DNA from: Rotaria sp. Silwood1
Taxonomy: Eukaryota; Rotifera; Eurotatoria; Philodinida; Philodinidae
DNA: 64,000 bases
Assembly (NCBI GenBank): GCA_905250075.1
Contig: CAJNOP010000515.1
Span: 87,782-151,781, forward strand
Direction: 5' to 3'
Every line of letters begins with the position of its first letter. Within the stretch, counting starts at the first letter, position 1. The notes beneath the pieces are model-generated. The model had not been told where the DNA came from and did no database searches. It was given only the letters and a program-made list of their open reading frames with translations. A program made the position numbers and the translations under genes. Shown here in pieces: positions 23,253 through 34,947 of the stretch.

Positions 23253-23741
23253 ATGAATATATATATTCTCCGTCATGGAGAAAGTAAATATAATGCTAAT
23301 CCATTAGATGATATTATTGATTGTCCATTAACATCATTGGGTATTGAACAATCAACTTATTTAGATAAATCATCATATCCAAAACATTATTCTTTAATAA
23401 TTAGTTCACCTTTACGTCGTTGTCTTGATACAATTAAATTGTCAAAAATAAATAGTGATAATTTTGAAATAAATGATTTATTTCGAGAAATTTATTCTGG
23501 TTGTAAATCCGATCTATTATATGATAATGAATTTATTTCTATTGAGAATGAACAATTTATTCAAGAAAGAATAAAACGTATAAATGATTATTTATATAAA
23601 AAAAAAGAATTAAATATATCAAATATATTAATTGTAACACATGCAGATTTAGTTTGGTATTTAACTTCTTATGAAATAAATGGAGAAAGATTTGGTACAT
23701 GGTTAAATAATGCACAATTATTTCATTGGAAACAAATTTAA
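23253..23741 (+). CDS. Histidine phosphatase (phosphoglycerate mutase-like), intronless
   Basis: 162 residues in one exon. MNIYILRHGESKYNANP gives the N-terminal RHG motif with the phospho-acceptor His8. ISSPLRRCLDTI supplies the second catalytic arginine region, LFREIYSG the conserved acidic residue, and LIVTHADLVWYL the second catalytic histidine (HAD in place of HG or HGG). All four catalytic positions of the histidine phosphatase superfamily are therefore present. These enzymes transfer or remove phosphate through a phosphohistidine; the substrate cannot be told from sequence. The protein is short (~160 against 200-250 residues for most family members), lacks a signal peptide, and has no introns, unlike most genes here. 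ATG context is AT-rich and no earlier in-frame start fits. Codon use is as AT-rich as neighbouring genes. Confidence 0.85.
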   Translation: MNIYILRHGESKYNANPLDDIIDCPLTSLGIEQSTYLDKSSYPKHYSLIISSPLRRCLDTIKLSKINSDNFEINDLFREIYSGCKSDLLYDNEFISIENEQFIQERIKRINDYLYKKKELNISNILIVTHADLVWYLTSYEINGERFGTWLNNAQLFHWKQI

Positions 23742-24917
23742 TATACTATTTGCATTTTTTTGGTTTTTACTTTTGTGAGTTTTATTTTTTTATTTTTCAT
23801 TTCAATATTTTATTTTTCTTTATTAGATTTCAATAAATAATATATTAAATATTATAAAATTATTTAACAACGAACTTAATCAAGTATGATTAATAATAAA
23901 TTATTTTATCTCAATATAATACATTTATATTAATCATAATCGAAAAATAAATATCGTTATATTATAGTCATCATAATAGATAAACTTTTTCTCCCGACAT
24001 CTATTTATTAACCATAGTACTATCAGTTGGGGTCATTTTTCAGCCCGACTTCGACCTCGATCCCAACTCACAAATTTCAAAATAGATCAAAAAGATTTTG
24101 TCTTTTCCTGGTTTTTGGAAGCAACAAGCATCCTTCACGAATAGATAAACGTTGTTAAATCTAAAAAAGAAGTTCATTTGTTTTCTACATGATTACAACC
24201 GTTCGATGAAATAACATGTCTTTAGTATATAACAAATATATAATAAGAAAAGAGTACAAGTTAAATTTTCGAAACTGAAATGCAATCAGTCATTTACTAT
24301 TCCAACTGAATATATCAAATCCATTAAAAAACATTTTTGTTTTCAAGCGATTTTGAGCTATCTAATCATAATGGTAGATGATTCATTCAATTATGGATTA
24401 AAGGTTGACTTGACTCTTTTTTTTTGTTTTGTTGTTTCATATTTATTCAGTAATTAGGTCATTATATATCATATTAAAGGTCTATTATGGTATAGAAATA
24501 AAAAATGATTTGTTTTTTAGGTTAAACAACATATATCTATCTACGTATATATATTAGGAAAGGATGATAGTTAATTCCAAAAACCAAGATAAAAACTAAT
24601 ATCTAATTAGATTATTTATTCTAAACTTACGTTTTTTTAAAATCTTATTTAAATAGATTATCTTTATATTAGAAATTCATTTTAAACATATTCGTTTTAT
24701 TAGTTTTACTCTAAAATAAAATAAAATAAAAAGAAATAAGTAGATTTATTTAAGATATTATTAATTATATTCATTTAATACAAATAAATATTTTTTTTTA
24801 TTAATTAATCAATAAATATATCTAACAAATCTCGAAGCTCGGAATTGCGGCCCGGAACGAAATTCATCTCACCTCTTTTGATAAAAAAAAAAAAAAGGTC
24901 TAACTTCAATGTATAGT
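23742..24917. other. Intergenic, no gene recognised
   Basis: Mostly AT-rich. A less AT-rich patch at 24000-24400 may be an old repeat. The stretch 24840-24880 (GGAATTGCGGCCCGGAACGA) shares CGAAATTCAT with a copy in direct orientation near 25890, on the other side of two short elements. Confidence 0.4.
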
Positions 24918-25145
24918 TGGCACATTCTGTAGTGTTGAGCAGGACGGCATAGTGCGTAGCAGTGTCATTTTAGACCACATTCAAGTTATAGCATCATGTT
25001 CACCATACGACATTTCAATTTCTTATGTCACTTGTTTCGGAGAAGTAAGAGATATCTCTCAAGACTGCAACACTTATTATATTAATCCAAGTAGACTACT
25101 CATCACTACGTTGTTCTGCTCCGTACTACGTAGTGTACCAACTAG
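24916..25145. mobile_element. Short inverted-repeat element (MITE), possible TA target
   Basis: Imperfect ~45-bp terminal inverted repeats: the left end begins TAGTTGGCACATTCTGTAGT and the right end, reverse-complemented, begins TAGTTGGTACACTACGTAGT; both continue with GGAGCAG- and ACGTAGTG-like words. Ends fall on TA, fitting a Tc1/mariner-type duplication, but the TA could be part of the repeat. The 65-residue frame inside is not a gene. Confidence 0.55.
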
Positions 25146-25162
25146 TTAAAGATATCTGATTT

Positions 25163-25862
25163 GTTTTAAGGCCTTCTTCCCCCCCCCCCCCCCCCCTCTC
25201 AAAAATCGATTTTAGGATCAAGTACATTCAAATCGCGTGAAATTTTCAGAATATGTTGGGGTTGTGGTAGAGAGGCTGTGGTAAAATTTTCATCTCGAAA
25301 CCATGACATTTGACAGGGATATGAATCAAACAAGGGTCAAATATAGATCATTTTGTCTCCAAGATTTCTCGGTCCAGGTTCTGTCAATATATTTAAATTC
25401 TTTTTTTTTGTGCTAAAAAGAATATGTCAGGATGCAGGACATCATAGAGCCCTTTTTTTTAATTCTTCCTTTAATAGCGGAGAAAGGCGATTACAAGTTC
25501 AATGACTGAAAAGACGCGCCAAAAATGAGTGTCTAATTACATAAATGTTGGTATACATAATAAAAAATAAAGTTTAATTAAAAAAAGTATTCCGTCGTGC
25601 TTTGCATCTGGACATGCTCTTTCAAACAAAAGAAAAAAAGTTTAAATATATTGAAATAGCCTGAACCAAGATATTTTGGACAAAAGATCAAGAAATAATA
25701 AATCGAGAAAAAACGAAAAATATTTTCGGTTTTTTCCAAAGATGGCTTAGTTTTCGAATAAGGGATGAGGAAAATCTTCAAAAATTTTTCTCATTTATGA
25801 AAGATTAGATCAGGAACTATCCTTCTATGTATTTATCTCAAAGGGGGATGATCTTAAAAGAT
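25163..25862. mobile_element. Putative short element with C-tract near its end
   Basis: The left end reads GTTTTAAGGCCTTCTTCCCC running into an 18-C tract (25179-25196) and then TCTCAAA. The right end, reverse-complemented, reads CTTTTAAGATCATCCCCCTT then TGAGATAAA. These match as a terminal inverted repeat of ~28 bp in which the C-tract is expanded on one side. No clear target duplication. Interior has no recognisable gene. Confidence 0.4.
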
Positions 25863-27104
25863 TGACGAGGTAAATTTGAGCCTGGACCGAAATTCATGTA
25901 AGCCATAAATCTAGTTTAGTTGATAATCGATATTTTGAAATAAAATATTGATTTAATTTAATTAATATATATATACATAAACAAACTTCGAATAGATATT
26001 CTTATCTGATATTCATATAAACCAAACAAATAAATTCAACTGTTATTTAAATTATAATTCAATTTCTATTTAATATAAATAATTATTTGAAAATTTGTTT
26101 TGTTTTGTTTTTGTTGTCTAGATAATTACATTGAGAAAATCAATAAGTTAATAATATAAAGGAAAACTAAATATTATTTTCGAAAGTGTAGATATAAAAA
26201 GAAAATAAATTCTATTGCTTCGATTTATTTTATTATTTTAAAATCATATATATGATGGAATAGAATTTATTTAATAAATAATCTTCTTAACAAATATTTT
26301 TCATAATTTATCATATGAAAATGATTGAAATAAAATAAAAATAAATTTTTTTTAAAATGAATAAATTGATGATTTATGAGAAAGTATTTGATATAATGAT
26401 TAGTCTTGTTTAATATTGTTGACAATATGATAATATAGATTGAATATATTTATTTAAATATATATTATCTTTATTTGATAATATACCTATAGAATATATT
26501 AATAAACAATATTCGATATGTTTAATGTCTAAATAATAATCAATTTAATTAAAATAAAATCTAAACAAGATAATAAAGAGAATATTATTCGTTTTATTAT
26601 GATTATTTAGTTTTTGGAATCAATTGAAATATATTTTTTTTTTATTATCTTAATCAGTTGAAAATAATCAGTATTATTAACAAAAACATTGAATATTGAT
26701 TAATTAAAAAAAAAAACATATATACATATTTATCTTTATTTTTTATTTTAGATAAGAAACATCGAAAAGAAATCTCAATCTAACTTACTTTCATTTTATT
26801 TAAAACATTAGTCATATTATTATACGTATTTGTATAAATAAAAAATCCTTTACTTATTGTTTCTCACCTTTTTTATTATTCCGTTCTTTTTTTTTGTTTT
26901 CGATTTAACCTGAACTTCGAAGTCTAGTAGCATGGAGAAAACATTATTAAATGTAAGAGAGAGAAAGAAAGAAAGAAAAAAAAGAAAAACATGAATATAT
27001 TCTTTGATAAAATAGTTGATTATTGAAGGGTTTTCGTGTTTATTCATTTTCATTTTTGCTCATATTATTGTAATATTGAAAAAAGAAAAAAAAAGGTGTG
27101 CATT
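25863..27104. other. AT-rich sequence upstream of the RhoGAP gene
   Basis: No gene recognised. A purine tract (GAAA)n lies near 26958-26985. Promoter and 5' UTR of the RhoGAP gene should be at its right end. Confidence 0.4.
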
Positions 27105-30100
27105 ATGACCTCAAATCGAAAACATTCTCTTATTGATGTATTATCCAATGAGAATTGTTTGTCTGATGATAATCATCGATCAAATAATGAAGGAGAACGA
27201 CGATGGAGACGAACAAGTTTTGCTGGATATCCTTGGGTGAGATTTTCATTTTCGATTTTCAACTAATATCTCAATTTATTCGTTTTATTGTTTATTATTT
27301 ATAAATTTATTCGAATTTGAATACGAATTAGAATATTTATTTATTTATTTTCTCTAGATGAATAAATTCAAGCCATTTATATATGGAACAAAGTAAGTTA
27401 ATATTTGAAATAATCGATTATTTTCTTATTGTTGAATTATGAAAGAAAAAGAAAAAGAAAAAACAGTCTAGTTGAAATGAATTAATCTTGATAAGAATAT
27501 ATTTATAAATGAAAATGAATATAGATAGTAATTAATTGAATTAAATAATCTATGTTGAATTTCGATTTATTAATAATATTCAAATGAAATAAATAATTCA
27601 TTGATTATATATTAAAAAAAAACAAACTCTTATTTATTTAAAAAATTATTTTCAAAATCACCGATTTATTTAACATAAATATAATTTAAAATAAGAATAT
27701 TTAAATAAATAATATTCTATTAGATTATTTCAATCGTTTGAATACTAATAATCGATTACCAATAATATTAAATAAAATTTATTTATTTTAAATTATCTTT
27801 AATTAATTCTGTGTCCCTCATTTTCATATCAAATAGTTACAGTCAATTGAGTTTTTTATTAAAAAGATTTTCAATCATTTTCTTATCCTATATATATATA
27901 TGTATTCATTTATTTAATAAATGATTATTTAAATAATTTAACAACATTATATAGATGTTGTATATTATTGATTTTATCTTTTATTAAATTGTGTTTAGAT
28001 AGATTTTCAAAGAGTTTTATATTTAACAAGACAGAAAACAAAAACATCGATTAGATTTTATATATAATAGAATAGAATAAGTAATTAAAATAAAAATAGA
28101 ATAAATAGATCTATTTAGTTATCATAAACAAATAATCTATATAATAAGAGTATATGAAAAATAACCTAGAAAAATCAATGAAAATTTTCAAAAAAAAAAA
28201 AAACTCATTTATATCAGATGATAGGTAATCGTCAAAACAAACTAATCAAATATATTATATTTTATATAAAAATCACATATTGAGTCGAGTATTTAATTGA
28301 AGATTAATCTTTTTTTTAAAATAAGTTTATTTATCTTATAGAAGAAAACAAAACTTCCTAAACAATTATAATCAACTGATTTATTTTCAGTTAATAGTAA
28401 AGAAAAAAAGAAGAAGAAAATTGTGTTTGATTATTGAAGAGAGACTATTCAATAACTAATAATATTTAATAAATGTGATCTGATATATTATATTAATGAA
28501 CATTTCTATCATATTGAAATCTATCGAGGAAAAAAAAACAACAACAATCGATTTTGAAGTTTTTAATTATGGAAGATTGATTTATTCGAGACGATTCATC
28601 GAAAAGAATTTGTTTTTTTTCAGACAATAAGATTTAATCTAGGAGAGAATACAAATCAAACATTGAATTATATTAGAAAATATATTTGACAATAGATCAG
28701 AATTTATTTCAAAGTATTTTTTATCCTCTGTTCAAGTTTTAACTTAATTATTCATTATATTAAGGAAGAATTTAAAACAAAAACAAAATCAAGTTTTATC
28801 ATAGTCTACACTGATCTATTTTATAGAAAATAACTAAAATTAAGCAATTTTTCATAATGAAAATAACTTGCTTGGTTTTTGTTTTCACTAACTTTAACAA
28901 ACACAATCATAGTAAGTTGATTATAGTAATGTGAAAGTTTTTGGTGAGTCTTTGTTAATCTATTTATAGTAAATATTAACGATTGAATATTTTCAAATAT
29001 AAATCATAAAAGAAAAATCCTAATGATAATATATTTATTGAGTTTGTCTATTTTGAAGAATGATTTAATTAAATATGAGATAATATATAAATAAATAAAT
29101 AAAAAAACTGTTTTATTGTATTTAATTAAGAAATGATGATGTACCTGATTGTTACAATCGAGTTCGTTATATTCGAGATGCTTGTAAAGTATTATCTGAT
29201 CTTTGGAAAACGGATAAAGATTTTGTAAGTGTTAATTAATTAAATCTAATATAAAAAATAAAATTTGTTTTTGTTTTTGTTTAGTTAAATAAAAGTATTG
29301 ATAATGATGTATCAAAATCGTTCAAAGAATTTCGTTTGAATGATGTTGCACGTTCTTATCGGTCTCCATATCGAACAAATGGAGGTTCATCGATTTTAAA
29401 TCAAACAATTGATGATTTAGTTCAAATACATGATTTTATTGATTCGAAAAGAAAAGAATGGCTTGAACAATTAAAAAAAATTATTGAACAAGCCAGAGAT
29501 AAACAAGTATTGTTGAACCTTTTTTTTTTTATTCTTATTTTATTTTTATCTTTGTTTTTGATAACAAGTCAAATATTCGTCAAACGATGACTGAACTTCG
29601 AGATAATTATGAAAAAGCTCAACGAAAATTAGAAACAGCTGATACGAATTTAAAAAAGTCTCTAATTTTTATTTTAATTCTATAAAAATAATTTTATTTT
29701 TTTGTTTTTCAATATATTTTTTTAAAAAAAAAGATTTCAAACACGATCTGATCGTTTAACATTACCAAATTTTGATGAACGTTTACGTGAATTAGAAGAT
29801 ATTCGTAGTGAATGTGAACAAGCCCGAACATTATCACATGATATATATGCAACTGAAACATATAAATTTTCAAGTGAAGAACATTCAATAACAGTTAAAC
29901 TTTTTTATCAATATTTATATGAAGAAAATACATTTTATAATGATGTATCAAAATATTTATCATCAAAAATGCCTGAAATAGAACAAAGATTAGAAAATAA
30001 TGATTTAATTCCATCATTTGGTTATGATCTTGCTAAACATTGTTCAAAACGAAACGATACATTAATTGCTTATCCTATTGAAATATGTATTAGACTTTTA

Positions 30101-31625
30101 GAAAATAGTTTAAATGAAGAAGGTCTTTTTCGTATTGCACCATCACATGGTAAACAAAAAAAATTAGTTGCTGAACTTAATTTACAAACAATTGATAGAG
30201 CAACGACACTTAATGAACTTAATTATGATCCACATGTTCCAGCAAGTACACTTAAACAATATTTAAGAGAACTTCCAGATTGTTTACTTACAAATGCACT
30301 TTTATCACAATGGAATGATGTTATTTCTATCAGGTTTGTTTGTTTGTTTATTTATTTCAACTTTTTTATTTAAAAATAAACAAATAGACAAGAAATACAT
30401 TTAAACCTTTTTTTTGTTTTTTCTATTGCTAATTAATTCATTGATATTGAACATTGATAAAAACGAGTTATTTTCTATAAATTCTATAAAATAAAAAAAG
30501 AAAACTGAAGTATTCAATCAAAAAAAAATAAAATAATAATTTAAGAAAAAAATATTGTTTTAATCTGATATATATGATTTATATTCGAATAAAGATTAAA
30601 TAGATAATATTTATATTTGAGATTTAAATAAAAACAAAGACAAATAATGAATATTTATTTTAACAATTGAAATTAATTTATCGTTAAAGCATTAACTATA
30701 AATAATAGTTATTTGAAATTATATTTTATTATTATTTAAATTTTAAATAACTAATTTAATATAATTAATATTTCTATATTAAATAATTGTTTATTAATAT
30801 AGAATTAAAAATAAATTTCGAAATAAAAATAAAAAGAATAAATATTGTTTTCTTAAACAATTGTTTATTAAAAGAAAATATCTACTAAAAAATTCAATAA
30901 ATTCTTTAGAGATTAGTTTGTTTTTTTTTTTTGTTTTCTTCTCTTAAATAAATATATAAAAGATAAATATTAATTAAGAATTTTAAAATAAAACAAAAAA
31001 CGAAAAAAAAAATAAAGTTTTTCAATTTGTTTTATTTAATTTTTAGTGGTGAACAAGCTCGTCTACAACGAATAAGTCAATTAATAAATAAATTACCTGA
31101 TATTAATTATCAAAATCTTTGGTTTGACATTTGTTTTTTTGTTTCTTAATTTATTTAACTAAAATAAATTTTTTATTTTTATCTTTATTTAGTTATTTAG
31201 TTCGTTTCTTAGCTCGTGTAGCTGAATATTCATCTGAAAATAAGATGACACCAAATAATTTAGCTATTTGTATTGGATGTAGTATTTTATATGGAAAAGA
31301 TCAATCATCATCATCGTCACATCAATCTATTTCAAATTCCTATACAGCTGCTTCAACTATTCTTGAACTTATGATTATTCATCATAAACAATTGTTTATA
31401 AATTCTTCTCAACAAGAACAAACTTCGAAATCAATTAAATGTCAACCTGATCTTATTCCAACTGAATTTCATTCCGTATTTTTAATTATTTTTATTTTTA
31501 TTATTTTGTTTCTATTAAATTTTTTTTTTCTTTTTTTAAAGAAAAGTCGAAGTGGTTCAAATGAAAATTTATTAGATGTTCAAAGTATACCAGTATATCC
31601 TCAACCGTATGTAATTATATTCTAA

Positions 31626-31656
<31 letters not shown>

Positions 31657-32564
31657 GATCTCCTGGAACACGTCGAAAAAATAAAGCACCTCTTCCACCA
31701 GCATCATCTTCGGTTAATCAGCAAACATCAGTTGAACAAGTTAATTATGAAAATCTATCATCTGACATTAATTTAAATGATCAAACATCGAATCAATCTA
31801 TAACAGGTAATAAAACAATGATTTAAACGAAATAAACAAATAAAACAAATGCTTATATCAGTTAATAATCAAGAATCATCTTCCGACTATAATCGAATCA
31901 AGAAATTATGCAAAAAATTTGCAGGAGGTTCTTTTTTTTATGCTCGCTTTTATTGCCATATATATATATATATATATAACTGTTCGTTAAATCAATATGT
32001 CCTTTGCTTTCGTCGTTCGTTATTTCTCTAAAAAATATAAATAATCAACATTGCTCTTTCGAACGTTAATTAAACTTAAAATAATCATTTGAAAATAATT
32101 AAATAAAATCATGTCATTTATTTTTTATTTTTTTGATTACTTTAGTAACAAGTTCATCAAGTTTTAGTCCGAGTGATAAAATTCATCGACGTACACCAAG
32201 CGAAGGAACACAATTAGATCGTCCTGGAGCACCTCCACCTCTTCCACCATCACTTATTATTTCTTCTTCACCATTAGTTCAATCTCGACAAAAACTTTCC
32301 TTTCCATTATTAAAACCAAATAATGAACAAAGATTTTCAACGGCAATAGAAGATAAAACAGTTGAAAATGATTCAACAACAGATTTGTCAACTGATTCAA
32401 CATCAACGACAAATGATGGTGTTAATGTTGGAAAATTAATTTCACAAATTAATAATCGAATGGCTGCTGGAAAATCAAATAATACTCAAACAAATAATAA
32501 TCGAATATCTTCTTTTAGAAATAGCACATTACCTTCACCACCTGGAGATACAACTGATTTCTAG
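27105..32564 (+). CDS. BAR-RhoGAP protein (RICH/ARHGAP17-ARHGAP44-SH3BP1 type)
   Basis: Eleven exons join in frame to 720 residues: 27105-27236, 27358-27392, 29131-29224, 29285-29506, 29569-29657, 29734-30333, 31047-31121, 31193-31475, 31542-31606, 31658-31806, 32146-32564. Residues ~57-285 are a helical BAR-like region ending in the spacer (YKFSSEEHSITVKLFYQYLY) that precedes the GAP domain in RICH proteins. The RhoGAP domain follows (~286-490): FGYDLAKHC, arginine finger R324 in EEGLFRIAPS, LKQYLRELPDCLL, and VRFLARVAEYSSENKMTPNN. The C-terminal ~200 residues are S/P/T-rich with SH3-binding PPxP motifs (PGAPPPLPPSL), and the chain ends in TTDF. Family members bind curved membrane and inactivate Rac/Cdc42 at junctions and endocytic sites. 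The donor of exon 5 (gtctct) is weak but required by frame. Intron 2 is 1.7 kb, the rest mostly short. An upstream non-coding exon is possible. Confidence 0.85.
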
Positions 32565-32952
32565 TCTTTTATCATCCGGTGCTTTTTTTTTAAAATTATA
32601 ATCAGTGACTCATTTAAACTAATTTCATTAATTATTATCTTTTCTTTTCTTTTCGTTTCATTTCGTTTCATTTTTTTTTATTTGATCGCTTCTCTTCTAT
32701 ACATATATATAAATCAATACATTTCTACTGTTCATAATTAAATGAAACAAATAATTCACAGTTGATTGTTTTTTTTAAAATTTAAATCATCGATAATAAT
32801 TGTTCTTTTAATGATAAAATCTGTTATTATTAAAAAATGTAATCATCACTGAACAATTTTTAAGTCAATCAATAATTTAAATATTCTTCTTGTCAAATTT
32901 ATTCTTTTTCATAGATCAACATTTTAATTGAATATTTCACTTTTTAAACATT
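32565..32952 (+). other. 3' flank of the RhoGAP gene
   Basis: AT-rich with TTTCGTTTCATTT repeats (about 32643-32672), probably 3' UTR and downstream sequence. Confidence 0.35.
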
Positions 32953-33097
32953 TTTCAAGGGGTAAACGGCGGACTTGGAGTAGAAACGTACGCCAAAGTA
33001 CGTCAAATTAGACTACTTGAAGTAGTTTAAAGTACCATCCAACTAGCTCAAAGTAACTTTAAGTCCAAAAGTCTGCCGTGTCCTCCTTGACATTTTT
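32953..33097. mobile_element. Short palindromic MITE (~145 bp)
   Basis: The left end (TTTTTCAAGGGGTAAACGGC then GGACTT) matches the right end in reverse complement (TGTCAAGGAGGACACGGCAG then ACTT). The interior consists of AGTAGTTTAAAGTA and GTACGTCAAA words that partly pair with each other. No coding capacity. Confidence 0.55.
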
Positions 33098-33644
33098 ATT
33101 TAAAATTTTTCCTTTTAATTATTTATTTTTATCAATATTTCAAGGCTATTTTAAATAAGTTATATTTTTACTTTCGAAAAGATTGTCTCTTACTTTTACA
33201 TAAATTAACTTTCTACTGTAAAACATATTTAAAAATCAGTCTTATTCACAGAGTCAACATGTATTATGATCGAAACTTGAAAAAGAAAACGAGAATCGAT
33301 ACATCTTCAATAATAGTCTTATCGAAATATTTTTGATTTGTTCTATGTCGAACACGCAGATCAAAATCGAAGAGTTCAGCCATCTGATCCTGCAGAAGAG
33401 ATGCAGGAAAACTCATCGTATCCTAGAGGAAAGCACCGCAATCTTCCCGTACTTCTCGATCTAGGTATGGAAAAAATTTTCGTTTTAACTTTTTCATGGT
33501 TGTTTTGTTGAATCAAGAATTCATTTATCGTTATTATACAAATTGTCTTAGCTATTTGCTTTGTATATACAAACGTTTCCTTGATATTTATTTTAATAAT
33601 ATAAACATTTCATCTGGGCACTTCCATGGGAAGTATACCATAAA

Positions 33645-33945
33645 AACATAAAGATCTCAGAAAATGTTTTGATGTATCAGGGCTTGTAGAGCTTTTTGTG
33701 CTGATCATTTTGATAAAAAAAAATTTTCTTTTCATCAAAACATAACGGCACTAGGGTCAAAATACTGAAACATCAAAAAAGTCGTATCGGTTACTTGTTT
33801 TTTGCAGTATTTTGACTCTACCAGCGTTATTTGTCAATGAAATAGGGTAAAATTTTATGTCAAAATGATCAGAAAAGAAAGCTTTACAAGCCCTGATGCC
33901 TCAAAAGATTTTCTGAGATCTTTGGGTTTATATGTCTGGCTATCT
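33645..33945. mobile_element. Foldback element beside the assembly gap
   Basis: Arms pair across a centre near 33795: the left arm has AAGATCTCAGAAAATGTTTT and ATCAGGGCTTGTAGAGCTTT; the right arm, reverse-complemented, has AAGATCTCAGAAAATCTTTT and ATCAGGGCTTGTAAAGCTTT. Inner parts (GGGTCAAAATACTG / CAGTATTTTGACTC) pair as well. Arm length is about 145 bp. The plus-strand frame starting near 33865 lies within the arm and is not a gene. Confidence 0.7.
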
Positions 33946-34468
33946 ATGACTATCCATGTTCAAAAAGTTGATCACTGTATAACTCAAAATGACTATATTC
34001 CTGCAAAATGGGACTTTGTGGGTTTTGTAGCGCGGAGTCTGCTCTACAAAACCCTATACACGGCAATCGAAACACGCCGACAAAATAGTGCGTAAAATTC
34101 GACAAAACACTAAGAACTATGATTATTTCGGAAAAAGAAGATCATTTATTCATATTGCTTTGAAATTCCATTTGTTTGAGCTGAAAATTGTAGTATGGTG
34201 ACATCTGAGAAGTCGAACGATGAAGTTGAAGAAGTTTTCTAAGTCTATTTTGACGCAATTGAGAGTATCTGAACTGTGATTTCGATGGAAACTTTTGCTA
34301 GCTTACTTTCTTTTCCAATGGAGAGAATAATTTATAACTGTAGTTGAAAAAGGGCGGGGGACGTTTTCCGTGCATTTCGGCCCTATTACAAAATGAAGGC
34401 ACAATTACCTGAAACTTTCAACAAATACTCAACTTTATGTTAGTAGTCATCACTCAAAATTTCAGCTT
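33946..34468. other. Repeat-like sequence before the gap
   Basis: Less AT-rich than genic surroundings; contains a short pairing GGGTTTTGTAGCG / CTACAAAACCC near 34020-34050. No gene recognised; truncated by the gap. Confidence 0.3.
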
Positions 34469-34568
34469 NNNNNNNNNNNNNNNNNNNNNNNNNNNNNNNN
34501 NNNNNNNNNNNNNNNNNNNNNNNNNNNNNNNNNNNNNNNNNNNNNNNNNNNNNNNNNNNNNNNNNNNN
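34469..34568. other. Assembly gap (100 N)
   Basis: Exactly 100 undetermined bases, a conventional scaffold-gap size; the real distance and content are unknown. Repeat-like sequence lies directly to its left. Confidence 0.98.
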
Positions 34569-34947
34569 GATTCATTCGACCGATTTTAACATATCCTCTC
34601 TATCGACTGATTTATTGTTTATTCATCGATTTAATATACGAAATAAAAAATAAATAAACTATTTTCTAAACTGAATTTGATTTTTAAAAACATTCAATTA
34701 TTTATTTTGTTTTATTTTTGTCATATGTTCTTTTATAATAATTCATGTAAAATGTATTACACAAATATAAATATATTTTTCTTACGGAAAAAGATATTTT
34801 GAATAATTTAAAATTTGTTTCAGAATATGTTTAAAGAACTTTCCAATAATGTATGTATGTATATAGAATCGTATTGAGATAACGCAGCATATTTTTTTTT
34901 ATTTATTTTGATATTCAATCAATTCCAATTTATTCTTAGAAAAAAAA

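Noticed and set aside
24840..25900. Direct repeats (CGAAATTCAT) considered as LTRs of a retroelement
   Set aside because: The shared stretch is only about 20 bp, the interval is ~1 kb with two other short elements and no reverse transcriptase or gag-like frame.
33865..34095. 76-residue ORF near the gap
   Set aside because: Starts inside a foldback arm and has no domain or splice partner.
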